A DNA stretch of 64,000 nucleotides, from the NCBI RefSeq assembly GCF_003544835.1, contig NZ_CP032099.1:1860001-1924000 (forward strand), written 5' to 3'. Positions within the stretch are counted from its first letter, which is position 1; each line of letters opens with the position of its first letter. The notes beneath the pieces are model-generated. The model worked only from the letters and a program-made list of their open reading frames with translations, was not told the DNA's origin and made no database searches. Positions 49,393 through 58,984 of the stretch are shown in pieces. The translations under genes were made by a program, and so were the position numbers. The stretch is from Aliarcobacter skirrowii CCUG 10374. GTDB lineage: Bacteria > Campylobacterota > Campylobacteria > Campylobacterales > Arcobacteraceae.

Positions 49393-50784
49393 TTATAAAA
49401 CTGGTGATTTAATAACCATCATTTTTTGATTTTGCATCTCTCTCATAGAGTCTGGAATTCCACCAAGTCCTAATCCTGAAGTTTTAGCTCCACCAAATGG
49501 CATCCAGTCAACTCTAAATGCTGTATGGTCATTTACCATAACTGCTGTTGCATTTAATCTTTTTATAGATTTTAAAGCTGTATCAATATTTTTTGTAAAT
49601 ACTGCTGCTTGGAATGAAACATCTAGTTGATTTGCTCTAGCAATTGCTTCATCTAAAGTTTTATATGAATATACACAAACAACTGGTCCAAAAATCTCTT
49701 TTTGAGAGATAATCGCATCATCAGATGGATTAACAATAACAGTTGGTTCAAAACAAGAATCAGAGATTCTTTTTCCACCTGTTAAAATTTTTCCACCTTT
49801 TGTAACTGCTTCATTTACCCACTCTTCAACTCTGTTTACTTCATTGTGATTAATTAGTGGTCCAACTTCAGTTTTTGGATCAAGTTGATTTCCAACTACT
49901 AGTTTTGAAGCTTTTTCGGCAATTTTAGAAGCTACTGTGTCTGCAATTGATTCATGAACAAAAATTCTTTGAACTGATACACAAACTTGACCAGCGTGAT
50001 AAAATCCACCTTTTACTAAATCTGGAATCATAGCTTCAATATCTGCATCTGGCTCAACAATAACAGGTGCAACTCCACCATGCTCTAATGCACTTCTAGT
50101 TCCTGGAGATGATTTAGAGTTTAAATACCAACCAACAGGACCAGAACCAATAAATGTAAAGAATGCTGTTTTAGGACTTGTTACTAATAACTCTCCAGCA
50201 TTTCTATCACAAACAACAGCTTGAGCCCAACCATTTGGTAAACCAGCCTCTTTTAAAATCTCTACTAATTTAATCGCACTCATTGGAGTTTGAGTTGCTG
50301 GTCTAATAATTACTGGACATCCAACAGCAATTGCTGGAATTACTTGGTGAACAGCAAGATTAAACGGGTGATTAAATGCAGAAATTGCAGCAACAACACC
50401 TATTGGCTCTTTCATTGTGTATGCAATTCTATTTGCACTTGATGCTGTGTGACCCATAGCAATCTCATGACCTTCTTGAAGTCCTATTTGCTCAATAGCA
50501 ATTTTAATTCCATTTATAGCTCTTTGAATTTCAACTTTAGAGTCAATATATGGTTTTCCACCTTCACTTGCACAAAGGATTGTAAGCTCTTCAACTTGAG
50601 AACTCATAATTTTCATAACATTTTCTAAAATCTCTATTCTTTTATATTTTGGAATCCAATTATCTCTATCTAAAAAAGTTTTATGTGCTAAATCAATAGC
50701 TGCTTCAACCTCTTCATAAGTGTTAAATTTTACAGTTCCAACTACTTTTCCATCAAATGGTGATGTAACTTCTATCGTACTCAT
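49393..50784 (-). CDS. NAD(P)-dependent aldehyde dehydrogenase
   Basis: The 463-aa enzyme has ALEHGGVAPVIVEPDAD with the general-base Glu, GGFYHAGQVCVSVQR with the nucleophile Cys, and EIFGPVVCVYSYK, so the catalytic set is complete. It resembles lactaldehyde/glyceraldehyde-type dehydrogenases, but the substrate is unknown. It follows the acetolactate synthase-like gene on the same strand with a terminator between, suggesting a linked but separately tuned unit. Confidence 0.85.
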   Translation of the reverse strand: MSTIEVTSPFDGKVVGTVKFNTYEEVEAAIDLAHKTFLDRDNWIPKYKRIEILENVMKIMSSQVEELTILCASEGGKPYIDSKVEIQRAINGIKIAIEQIGLQEGHEIAMGHTASSANRIAYTMKEPIGVVAAISAFNHPFNLAVHQVIPAIAVGCPVIIRPATQTPMSAIKLVEILKEAGLPNGWAQAVVCDRNAGELLVTSPKTAFFTFIGSGPVGWYLNSKSSPGTRSALEHGGVAPVIVEPDADIEAMIPDLVKGGFYHAGQVCVSVQRIFVHESIADTVASKIAEKASKLVVGNQLDPKTEVGPLINHNEVNRVEEWVNEAVTKGGKILTGGKRISDSCFEPTVIVNPSDDAIISQKEIFGPVVCVYSYKTLDEAIARANQLDVSFQAAVFTKNIDTALKSIKRLNATAVMVNDHTAFRVDWMPFGGAKTSGLGLGGIPDSMREMQNQKMMVIKSPVL

Positions 50785-50819
50785 ATTTTCTCCTTTGAAT
50801 TTTAATTTTAAAGATTAAA

Positions 50820-50847
50820 AAAGGGGCTTTAAATCTAAAGCCCCTTT
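50820..50847. terminator. Terminator after the acetolactate synthase-like gene
   Basis: A GC-rich hairpin with perfect 12-bp arms (50820-50831 and 50836-50847), 4-nt loop, and a T-run on the minus strand. Confidence 0.8.
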
Positions 50848-50862
50848 CTAAGATTGTTTAGA

Positions 50863-52515
50863 TTAAACTAAACAAGTTTTTTGAGGTAAAAGCTCATTTA
50901 AGATTGAGTGATTTAAAGAGTAATCAACTGCTAAATCAATTAAATGTACACCTTTGCTATTTACACATTTTTCTAAAGTAGCTTCAAACTCTTCAACAGA
51001 TTTTGGTCTATAACCATGAGCTCCATAAGATTCAGCATATTTAACAAAATCAGGGTTTCCAAGATCAAGTCCAAATGACTCAAATCCCATTCCTGTTTGT
51101 TTCCATTTAATCATTCCGTATGCATTATCATTTAAGATAACTACAGTCATATCAATACCTAATCTAACTGCTGTCTCCATCTCTTGAGAGTTCATCATAA
51201 ACCCACCATCTCCACAAACTGAAACAACTTTTTTATTTGGATTGATCATTTTTGCCATCATTCCAGAAGGAAGTCCAGCTCCCATAGTTGCAAGTGCATT
51301 ATCTAGTAAAAGTGTATTTGGTTTTGCACATCTATAGTTTCTTGCAAACCATAATTTATAAACACCATTATCAAGCGTTACAATATCTTCAGCAGCTAAT
51401 GTTTGTCTAATAGCTCTTACAGCTCTTTGAGGTAAAATTGGGAATCTATTATCACCAAAATATTTTGATAATCTAGTTCTAATCTCTTCTGCCATTCTTG
51501 TATAGTAATCAAAATCCCAGTGAGCTTGAACTTTTATTTTCTCAGTTATTTTTGCAATATTACTTGCGATATCTCCAACAACATCCATTTGTGGGAAGTA
51601 AGTATCATCTACTTCAGATGGGAAGAAGTTAACATGCATAACTTTTGTTGCACCCTCTTTATTTGACATAAAAAATGGTGGTTTTTCAATAACATCGTGT
51701 CCAACATTGATAATTAAATCTGCTCTATCAATTGCACAGTGAACAAAATCATCTTTACTTAATGCAGCAGCACTTAAACACATTGGATGATTTTCATCAA
51801 TAACACCTTTACCCATTTGAGTAGAGAAGAATGCCATACCAGTTTTATTTACTAAATCTGTTAAAGTATTTCCTATTCTTGTTCTATTTGCACCTGCTCC
51901 AATTAAAAGTAGTGGTCTTTTAGCTTTTTCAATCATAGCAACTGCTTCTGCAATAACCTCATCAACTGCTGCTGGATATTTTACATTGTGAACTGGATAG
52001 ATTGTTGTATCAGCATCTACAGGTTCGTGTGCAATATCTTCAGGTAGTTCAATATGAACAGCACCTGGTCTTTCAGTTGTTGCAATTTTAAATGCATCTC
52101 TTACAACAGAAGGGATATTATGAACATTTACAATTTGTTTTGCAAATTTAGTCATCGGTCTCATCATTCTAACAATATCAATGATTTGGAATCTTCCTTG
52201 TTTTGATTTTTTAATTGGTTTTTGACCAGTTATCATCATCATAGGCATTCCACCTAATTGTGCATAAGCAGCACAAGTTGCAAAGTTTGTAGCACCAGGG
52301 CCTAAAGTTGCTAAACAAACTCCAACTTTTCCTGTTAATCTTCCATAAGTTGCAGCCATAAATCCTGCACCTTGTTCATGTCTTGTTAATATAAGTTTAA
52401 TATTTGATTTTCTCATAGCTTCCAAGAAATCTAAATTCTCTTCACCAGGAACACCAAAAATGTACTCAACACCTTCGTTTTCTAATGCTTTTACAAATAA
52501 ATCTGATGCATTCAT
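50863..52515 (-). CDS. Acetolactate synthase-like ThDP enzyme (large subunit)
   Basis: The 550-aa thiamine-diphosphate enzyme has ILTRHEQGAGFMAATYGRLTGKVGVCLATLGPGATN near the N-terminus with the ThDP-activating Glu, and GDGGFMMNSQEMETAVR...NDNAYGMIKW, the ThDP/Mg site. It resembles catabolic acetolactate synthase (AlsS/BudB) in lacking an adjacent small subunit and ending without a regulatory region. Related ThDP enzymes with other substrates cannot be excluded. The next gene downstream is an aldehyde dehydrogenase, hinting at an aldehyde-linked pathway. Confidence 0.82.
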   Translation of the reverse strand: MNASDLFVKALENEGVEYIFGVPGEENLDFLEAMRKSNIKLILTRHEQGAGFMAATYGRLTGKVGVCLATLGPGATNFATCAAYAQLGGMPMMMITGQKPIKKSKQGRFQIIDIVRMMRPMTKFAKQIVNVHNIPSVVRDAFKIATTERPGAVHIELPEDIAHEPVDADTTIYPVHNVKYPAAVDEVIAEAVAMIEKAKRPLLLIGAGANRTRIGNTLTDLVNKTGMAFFSTQMGKGVIDENHPMCLSAAALSKDDFVHCAIDRADLIINVGHDVIEKPPFFMSNKEGATKVMHVNFFPSEVDDTYFPQMDVVGDIASNIAKITEKIKVQAHWDFDYYTRMAEEIRTRLSKYFGDNRFPILPQRAVRAIRQTLAAEDIVTLDNGVYKLWFARNYRCAKPNTLLLDNALATMGAGLPSGMMAKMINPNKKVVSVCGDGGFMMNSQEMETAVRLGIDMTVVILNDNAYGMIKWKQTGMGFESFGLDLGNPDFVKYAESYGAHGYRPKSVEEFEATLEKCVNSKGVHLIDLAVDYSLNHSILNELLPQKTCLV

Positions 52516-52834
52516 TTTATTACTCCAAAATTTTATAATGATTTAATTATACCGTTTTATAATTAACCGTTTTTAATGAAAATTCAATCTCAATTTATAT
52601 TTGAAAATATAATTGATAAACAGTTGCTATTATAGCCACAATATAGTTTAGTTTTATTAATATGCAACTTTTTTTTTCAATCTAAAGATTATTTTTGTAA
52701 AAAAGTTACACTTTTATTTAGAACGCCTATTTTTAGGGCTTTTATTTTTACAATATTTACATAAATTTTGTTACATAAAATCTCAATTTATGAAAATATT
52801 GGTTAAACTTCTATTTTTATTATAAAGGTTAAAT
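52516..52834. other. Divergent intergenic region, no gene seen
   Basis: 319 AT-rich bases between the divergent acetolactate synthase-like and phosphatase genes. It presumably holds both promoters. I found no convincing open frame, RNA or operator. Confidence 0.6.
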
Positions 52835-53476
52835 ATGAAAAAAACACTTATTTTTGATTTAGATGGAACACTTTTAGACTCTATTTATGATATTGCACTG
52901 TGTATGAATGAAGTTTTAACAAGCTTAAAATTAGATACTTATAAAATAGATGAATATAAATATTTTGTTGGAAGTGGAATAGATGTTTTAATAGATAATG
53001 CTTTAAAGAATAGTATTGAATTAAAAGATGAAGCCACAAAAAGATTTAAAGAACTTTATGAATTTAATCTTCATAAAAATACAAAACCTTATGATGGCAT
53101 TTATGAACTTTTAGATGAGCTTGTTAAATTAGATTGTAATTTAACAGTTTTATCAAACAAACCAGATTTTATGACAAAAGAGTATGTAAAAACATTATTT
53201 AAAGATTATCCATTTTTAGAAGTTCATGGACAAAAAGAGCAACAAGCTAAAAAACCAGATCCTATTCAAGCACTAAATATTGCTTCAAAACTAAAAATTA
53301 ATCCAAGTGAGATATTTTTTGTTGGAGATACAAAAGTTGATATGCAAACAGCAAAAAGTGCAAATATGAAGGCAATTGGTGTTTTATGGGGCTTTAGAGA
53401 TGAAAAAGAGCTAAAAGAGCATGGTGCTGATTTTATTGTAAAAGAGCCTTTGGAGATTATAAATATTATCAAATAA
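52835..53476 (+). CDS. gph: HAD-family phosphatase, phosphoglycolate phosphatase-like
   Basis: The 213-aa protein has the HAD motifs FDLDGTLLDS (6-15), LSNKPDF (motif II Ser), Lys of KKPDP and FVGDTKVDMQTA (motif IV), with a small helical cap (about 18-85). This is the Gph/PgmB-type architecture; phosphoglycolate from DNA repair or oxygenase side reactions is the usual substrate. Confidence 0.85.
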   Translation: MKKTLIFDLDGTLLDSIYDIALCMNEVLTSLKLDTYKIDEYKYFVGSGIDVLIDNALKNSIELKDEATKRFKELYEFNLHKNTKPYDGIYELLDELVKLDCNLTVLSNKPDFMTKEYVKTLFKDYPFLEVHGQKEQQAKKPDPIQALNIASKLKINPSEIFFVGDTKVDMQTAKSANMKAIGVLWGFRDEKELKEHGADFIVKEPLEIINIIK

Positions 53477-53478
53477 TA

Positions 53479-53507
53479 TTGACAAATGATATTTATGGTT
53501 ATATAAT
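53479..53507 (+). promoter_or_regulatory. Consensus promoter for dps
   Basis: TTGACA (53479-53484), 17 bases, TATAAT (53502-53507): a perfect sigma-70 match starting 3 bases after the gph stop and 31 bases from the dps ATG. Confidence 0.75.
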
Positions 53508-53537
53508 AGAACCCATTTTAAAATAAAGGATTCAAAA

Positions 53538-53975
53538 ATGTCAAAAGTAATAAAACAATTAAATCAAATTCAAGCTGATGCACATGCTCTTTATGTAAAA
53601 TTACATAATTATCACTGGAATGTAAAAGGTATGGATTTTCATCCAGTTCATAACTACACAGAAGGTGTTTATGATGAGATGTCAACTCTGTTTGATGATG
53701 TTGCTGAAAGAGCGATAATTTTGGGTGGAAAAGCACTTTTAACAATTGATGATTTAGTAAAAACAACAAAAATAAAGACTGAAACAGGTGATAGTTTTAA
53801 ATCAAAAGAGATTGTTGAAAAAATTACTGAAGATTTCAAATACCTTTTAGAAGAGTTTAAAAAACTAAGCGCTCTTGCAGGTGAAAATGTAGACAAAGGA
53901 ACAGAAGCTTTTGCAGATGAGAAAGTTGCAAAACTTGAAAAAGATTTATGGATGCTATCTAGCATGACAAAATAG
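53538..53975 (+). CDS. dps: Dps family ferritin-like DNA protection protein
   Basis: A 145-aa four-helix protein with the Dps ferroxidase signature NYHWNVKGMDFHPVHNYTEGVYDEM (His, His/Asp and Glu ligands). It forms dodecamers that oxidise and store iron, protecting DNA from peroxide. It has its own strong promoter and a hairpin terminator, so it is a stand-alone unit. Confidence 0.95.
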   Translation: MSKVIKQLNQIQADAHALYVKLHNYHWNVKGMDFHPVHNYTEGVYDEMSTLFDDVAERAIILGGKALLTIDDLVKTTKIKTETGDSFKSKEIVEKITEDFKYLLEEFKKLSALAGENVDKGTEAFADEKVAKLEKDLWMLSSMTK

Positions 53976-54000
53976 TGATTAAGGGATTTTCCCTTAATCA
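53976..54000 (+). terminator. dps terminator
   Basis: Perfect 11-bp arms (53976-53986, 53990-54000), 3-nt loop, followed by TCTCTTCTTTTTT. It starts immediately after the dps stop. Confidence 0.8.
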
Positions 54001-54049
54001 TCTCTTCTTTTTTAACTCACTTATATACAATACATTTTAAAGAGTCTTT

Positions 54050-55204
54050 ATGAAAAAATCAACTAGCCATATATATTTAATTATTCTATTATCTATTTTA
54101 TCTTCAGTTGCTCCAATAGCAACAGATACTTATCTTCCATCAATTCCTGAAATTGCAAAATATTTTGATGTAAATATACATAAAATTGAACTATCTTTAT
54201 CGATATTTTTAATAGGTTTTGCAGTTGGACAGATTTTTGGTGGACCAATTTCTGATAGATACGGAAGAAGATTTGGTTCTATTTTAGGACTTATTGGTTT
54301 TGCTTTTTTTAGTTTTTTAATAATATTTAGTTCAAATGTTTATGAACTTTGGATATATAGATTTTTAGAGGCATTTTTTGGAGGAATTACAGTTGTAAAT
54401 GCAGCTGCTGCTGTAAGAGATAGATTTAAAGGGCAAGAGGCTGCAAAGGTATTTTCATTGATTGGGATTATTAGAAGTATTGCACCTTTATTGGCTCCTG
54501 TTTTTGGTGCTTTAATAATACATTTTTATCCATGGGAAGGTATTTTTGTATTTCTAACAATATACTCTTTATTTGTAGCATTTTTAGTCTACAAAGATTT
54601 GCCAGAGAGTTTTGTAAAAAGTGACCAAAAAGTTTTAGAGTCCTATAAATCTGTTCTAACACACAAAAAAGCTATGAAAGCTATGTTGGTACTTGCTATT
54701 AGTTTTGGAGGTTTTTTTATATTAATCGCCAAAACATCATTTATATATATTGAATATTTTGGAATAAAAACAGACTATTTTCCACTATTTTTTGGAATAA
54801 ATTTTATTATTTTAATGTTTATGATAAAAGTAAATGTAAATCTTCTTAAAAAATATAATGCTTTGAGTATTGTAAAATTTGCAATACTTTTTCAAATAGT
54901 TGTTGGATTAATTTTTATTTTAATTCACCAAAATATAACTTTGATTCAAACTGTTATTGTTTTGGCTGCTTATATGAGTATGATGGCTTTTGTTTTTGGA
55001 AATTGTATGGCAATTGCTCTTGAGCACTTCTCAAAAAATGCTGGAGTTGCTAGTGGAGTTATTGGTGTTTTACAGTTTGGTTTGGGAGCACTTATCTCAT
55101 CTATTGCGCTATATTTTGATGATAATGGATTTTTTATAATAGCTTTTAGTATAACTTTATTATCTTTTATCTCTTACTTAATAATTAGAAGCTATAAAGC
55201 TTAA
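54050..55204 (+). CDS. MFS drug-resistance transporter, Bcr/CflA type
   Basis: A 384-aa protein with 12 predicted helices, starting with APIATDTYLPSIPEIAKYFDV and the motif A loop GGPISDRYGRRFGSI, both typical of the DHA1 Bcr/CflA family (bicyclomycin, sulfonamide and similar efflux). RFLEAFFGGITVVNAAAAVRD follows. Actual substrate unknown. It converges on the kinase gene with 2 bases between stops. Confidence 0.87.
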   Translation: MKKSTSHIYLIILLSILSSVAPIATDTYLPSIPEIAKYFDVNIHKIELSLSIFLIGFAVGQIFGGPISDRYGRRFGSILGLIGFAFFSFLIIFSSNVYELWIYRFLEAFFGGITVVNAAAAVRDRFKGQEAAKVFSLIGIIRSIAPLLAPVFGALIIHFYPWEGIFVFLTIYSLFVAFLVYKDLPESFVKSDQKVLESYKSVLTHKKAMKAMLVLAISFGGFFILIAKTSFIYIEYFGIKTDYFPLFFGINFIILMFMIKVNVNLLKKYNALSIVKFAILFQIVVGLIFILIHQNITLIQTVIVLAAYMSMMAFVFGNCMAIALEHFSKNAGVASGVIGVLQFGLGALISSIALYFDDNGFFIIAFSITLLSFISYLIIRSYKA

Positions 55205-55206
55205 AT

Positions 55207-56679
55207 CTACTTTTTAAAGTAGATTTTTGTACTTAAGCCTCTATATTTTTTATTATTATAAATATATTCACTATTTGCTACTTCTATAGTTGCATTATGT
55301 CTTATATTAATACAATTATGAGTCATAGATAGACCTATTCCTGTACCTAAACTTTGATGTTTTGTTGTAAAATATGGTTCAAAAACTCTATTAATAATGG
55401 CTTTATCTACACCTTTTCCGCTATCTTTTATCTCTATTATAAACAAATCTTTATCACTTTTTGTACTTACAAATATATATCTATCTTCTGTCTGTTTTAT
55501 TAAAGCATCTTTTGAATTTGTCAAAATATTTATAAAAGATTGAATCAACTCATTTGGATAGGCTTTTAAAAGCAAATCTTCATCAAAATCAACCACTATA
55601 TTAATACTATTCACCTTTGCAATTGGATTAAAAATATTTAAACTCTTTTCTAAAATAGATACTAAACTAGTAGATTCTAAACTCTTATCATCAACTACAA
55701 AATTGCTAATATCTTCTATTGTATTTGATAGATAATTTACCTGTTGTAAAATAAGATTCATATCTTTTTCAAAGTCATAACTATTTAGCTTATCATATTT
55801 TTTCAATATATTTATGCCACTTGCAATCGAGCTTATAATACTTAAAGGTTGTCTCCATTGATGTGCAATATTCTCCAACATACCTTTCATTGAAAAAAGT
55901 TTAGCTTGTTCTTTTAATATGTTATCACTTGTTAAATCTTTCATATTAATCAAAATATGCTCTTTGTCTGGTAACCAAGATGAAAAAATCCTAGAATCAA
56001 TTTTTCTATATTTTCCAATACAAGATTTATCAATAGTTATATTTTGAATATTTCCTTTTATAAACTCTTCATTTAGTGCTTTTACTCTTTCAATATCTTC
56101 AGGTGCAGTTAAAGCAATACAAGATGTTTGCAAAAGCTCTTCTTGAGTATATCCTGTTAATTCACAATAAGTTTTATTTACTTTAATAAAATTTGTATCT
56201 TTGTCTATTATTGCTAAACCATCTATTGTATTGTTAAATATTGTTTCTAAAAGCTCTTGTTGCTCTTTTAAAGCAAATCTCTCTTGCTCTATTTTTTGTT
56301 TTGCAACTGTTAATTCTGTAATATCTTGAACTGTTCCATGTGATATTAAAGCTTTTTTATTCTCATCAAAAATTGTTTTACAATCCTCTTTTACATATTT
56401 AATCTCTTTGTTGCTTAACTCTACTCTGTGAACTATTGAGTAATCTTTTCTATCTTCTAAAGATTTTAAATATGCACTATTTACAAGCTCTCTATCATCT
56501 TTGTAAACTAAATCTAAAAATAACTCATAACTTGGTTTTATATTTTTATCTAAACCAAAAATATTATAAATCTCTTTAGACCAAATAAGTTCATTACTCT
56601 TTAAATTAAGTTCCCAGAATCCTATTTTTGCTAGTTTTTCAATAGACTCTAGCTGATATTTATATGATGTTTTTCCCAT
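55207..56679 (-). CDS. PAS-domain sensor histidine kinase
   Basis: A 490-aa soluble kinase with two PAS domains (about 8-120 and 140-255), an H-box LENIAHQWRQPLSIISS near 270 with the phosphorylated His, an N-box FINILTNSKDAL, G1 EIKDSGKGVD and G2 GTGIGLSM. No membrane segment is seen, so it senses a cytoplasmic cue. No response regulator is adjacent; the next gene on its strand is the small protein at 56699, upstream. Confidence 0.88.
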   Translation of the reverse strand: MGKTSYKYQLESIEKLAKIGFWELNLKSNELIWSKEIYNIFGLDKNIKPSYELFLDLVYKDDRELVNSAYLKSLEDRKDYSIVHRVELSNKEIKYVKEDCKTIFDENKKALISHGTVQDITELTVAKQKIEQERFALKEQQELLETIFNNTIDGLAIIDKDTNFIKVNKTYCELTGYTQEELLQTSCIALTAPEDIERVKALNEEFIKGNIQNITIDKSCIGKYRKIDSRIFSSWLPDKEHILINMKDLTSDNILKEQAKLFSMKGMLENIAHQWRQPLSIISSIASGINILKKYDKLNSYDFEKDMNLILQQVNYLSNTIEDISNFVVDDKSLESTSLVSILEKSLNIFNPIAKVNSINIVVDFDEDLLLKAYPNELIQSFINILTNSKDALIKQTEDRYIFVSTKSDKDLFIIEIKDSGKGVDKAIINRVFEPYFTTKHQSLGTGIGLSMTHNCINIRHNATIEVANSEYIYNNKKYRGLSTKIYFKK

Positions 56680-56698
56680 CTCCTTGTATTTATCCTAG

Positions 56699-57052
56699 CT
56701 AAACTTCAATCTCAAAAAACTCTTCATCAACTTTTTGATAAGTTGCAACCGAACATGAAATTTTTGTAGCATTTGAATAATCTTTAAACTCTTGTAAAAA
56801 TAGCTTTTTTAATTTTTCAATATCTGTTGCTCTAAATATAAAGTACCCTAAAATATTACTTTTTCTCTCACCAGCTTTTTCAATACCAAAACTATCAAAC
56901 TGCCAATCAACACCTCTTGTAAAGAAAAAAACTTCACTTATTCTTTTTTCAAGTTCATCTCTAACATTTTGATTAAACTCTTTTAAATGTATTTTAAATG
57001 CAACATTACAGTTAAACTCCGATTGTGTTAAACTCTCTAAACTTTTATCCAT
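56699..57052 (-). CDS. Hypothetical protein
   Basis: A 117-aa protein without a family that I recognise. It is mixed alpha/beta, with a FNVRDELEKRISEVFFFTRGVDWQF-type centre and an acidic tail, no membrane segment or cysteine cluster (one Cys near 105). It is 19 bases upstream of the PAS kinase on the same strand, so it may be its partner. Confidence 0.6.
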   Translation of the reverse strand: MDKSLESLTQSEFNCNVAFKIHLKEFNQNVRDELEKRISEVFFFTRGVDWQFDSFGIEKAGERKSNILGYFIFRATDIEKLKKLFLQEFKDYSNATKISCSVATYQKVDEEFFEIEV

Positions 57053-57180
57053 GATATTCCTTTAAAAATTGTAAGCTGTTATGGTAACTAAATCTTAATT
57101 AAAAAATAAATTTTTTTATTTTATATTTATTATTTTAAGTTATAATTTTGGTTATTTTTTTTCAATGGGGGAGGTATTAG

Positions 57181-58926
57181 TTGGATTTAGTATTTAAAAA
57201 ACTTTTTAAAAAAGGGGTTTCTTTAAAGAGTACCATTCTTCTACTTTTCTCAACAATTGGCATCTTATTAATTTTAGTTTTAGCTTATCAACTACTTTTT
57301 TATAGTAAAAAACTAGCAATTTCAAACATAAATTCAAGATTAGATGGAATTGCTTTAAATATTCAAAATTCAATAAAAGATGTCAACAATAGTAGCTTTA
57401 GTACAGTTAATACTTTGGCACTTTTAAATGATCAAGATAGAGTAAAAATTTATACAAACTTTTTAAAATCCTATCCAAGTTTATATGCAATTTATACAGG
57501 ATATGAAGATAATAGTTTTTATGAATTTATAAATTTAAGAGTTGATAAGAATCTTATTAGCTCTTACAGTGCAAAAGATATTGATAGATGGCTTTTAATA
57601 AAAATCGATGGAAAAAATAGTACAAAAAGAGAGCTATTTTTTTATGATGATGACTTAAATCAAACAGATTATAAAATTGAGCCTAATTCATATCTTGCAA
57701 CAAAAAGACCTTGGTTTAAAGATGCAAAAAATTCAAAAGAGGCTATAAAAACCAAACCATACACTTTTTCACACATTGATTCAATTGGAATAACTTATGC
57801 AAAATCTATTAAAAATGGCAAAGAGGTTGTTGCTATTGATCTATTAATTGCAGATTATCTTAATAGTTTCAAAAATCATGTAGATATAAATAAAACAGAG
57901 CTTTATTTGTTTGATTCAGATAAATTAATTCTATCTTCACTTTCAAAAAACAGTAACTCTTTTAATGATTTTATTCTAAATATATCAGATTTAAAAGAGT
58001 TTGAAAATACGCAAATTGTAGAAAAAGATAATAAAAAATTTCTTATTAGAATAATAAAAATTGATAATAACAAACAAGATAACTATTTAGCTTTAATTGC
58101 AGAATACAAAAATATTTTAAAACCATACAATCAAGAGATACTTTGGCTTCTTTTTGTATTTATTTTTACAGGATTAATTACTATTCCTTTAATATTGTAC
58201 TTCTCAAGAGTTATTTCAAAGCCAATCTACTCTTTAGTAAGACAGAGCAAAAAAATAGAGAAACAAGATTTTAATATCTCAAAAATTGATACCTCTATTC
58301 AAGAAATTTCACTTTTATCTTGTGCTTTTTCAAATATGTCAAAATCAATTTATGATTATCAAACATCTCTTGAAGAGAAGATTCTTCAAAGAACAAAAGA
58401 GCTTTATGAGAAGAATGAAGAGTTAGAGAGATTATCTATTACAGATAAACTAACGGGACTTTATAATAGAGCAAAACTAGATAGTGTATTAAATACAGAG
58501 TTTGAAAAAGCTATAAGATACAATGATATTTTTAGTGTAATTATTATGGATATTGATTTTTTTAAATCTGTAAATGATAATTTTGGACATCAAATTGGAG
58601 ATGATGTATTAAAAGAGTCTGCAAAAATTTTAAGCTCTTGCATTAGAACTAGCGATACTCTTGGTCGTTGGGGAGGAGAGGAGTTTTTAATAATTTGTCC
58701 AAATAGTAAACAAGAAGATGCTATTAAGCTTGCAAACAGAATAAATATTGCAATTAAACAGCACACTTTTTCAACTTATCCAAAAAAAGTTACTATGAGC
58801 TTAGGTGTTGCTTCATATTGTAGCATTTTTAAAAAAGCTGAAGATATAGTTGCATCTGCTGATATTGCACTTTACAAAGCAAAACAAACAGGAAGAGATA
58901 GAGTTGTTGGAGAAAATGATATTTAA
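57181..58926 (+). CDS. Membrane diguanylate cyclase (Cache-like sensor, GGDEF)
   Basis: A 581-aa protein starting on TTG after GGGGAGG. It has a membrane helix (about 18-40), a ~280-residue periplasmic Cache-like sensor, a second helix (about 322-343), a HAMP-like linker and coiled coil, and a C-terminal GGDEF domain with the active motif GGEEF. The product-inhibition I-site RTSD lies five residues before it. It should make cyclic di-GMP in response to an external ligand. Confidence 0.9.
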   Translation: MDLVFKKLFKKGVSLKSTILLLFSTIGILLILVLAYQLLFYSKKLAISNINSRLDGIALNIQNSIKDVNNSSFSTVNTLALLNDQDRVKIYTNFLKSYPSLYAIYTGYEDNSFYEFINLRVDKNLISSYSAKDIDRWLLIKIDGKNSTKRELFFYDDDLNQTDYKIEPNSYLATKRPWFKDAKNSKEAIKTKPYTFSHIDSIGITYAKSIKNGKEVVAIDLLIADYLNSFKNHVDINKTELYLFDSDKLILSSLSKNSNSFNDFILNISDLKEFENTQIVEKDNKKFLIRIIKIDNNKQDNYLALIAEYKNILKPYNQEILWLLFVFIFTGLITIPLILYFSRVISKPIYSLVRQSKKIEKQDFNISKIDTSIQEISLLSCAFSNMSKSIYDYQTSLEEKILQRTKELYEKNEELERLSITDKLTGLYNRAKLDSVLNTEFEKAIRYNDIFSVIIMDIDFFKSVNDNFGHQIGDDVLKESAKILSSCIRTSDTLGRWGGEEFLIICPNSKQEDAIKLANRINIAIKQHTFSTYPKKVTMSLGVASYCSIFKKAEDIVASADIALYKAKQTGRDRVVGENDI

Positions 58927-58984
58927 TATTAAGTCTTGGTTAATATTCATATTATAAAATTACCAAAAAATTTGGGAAAATCAT

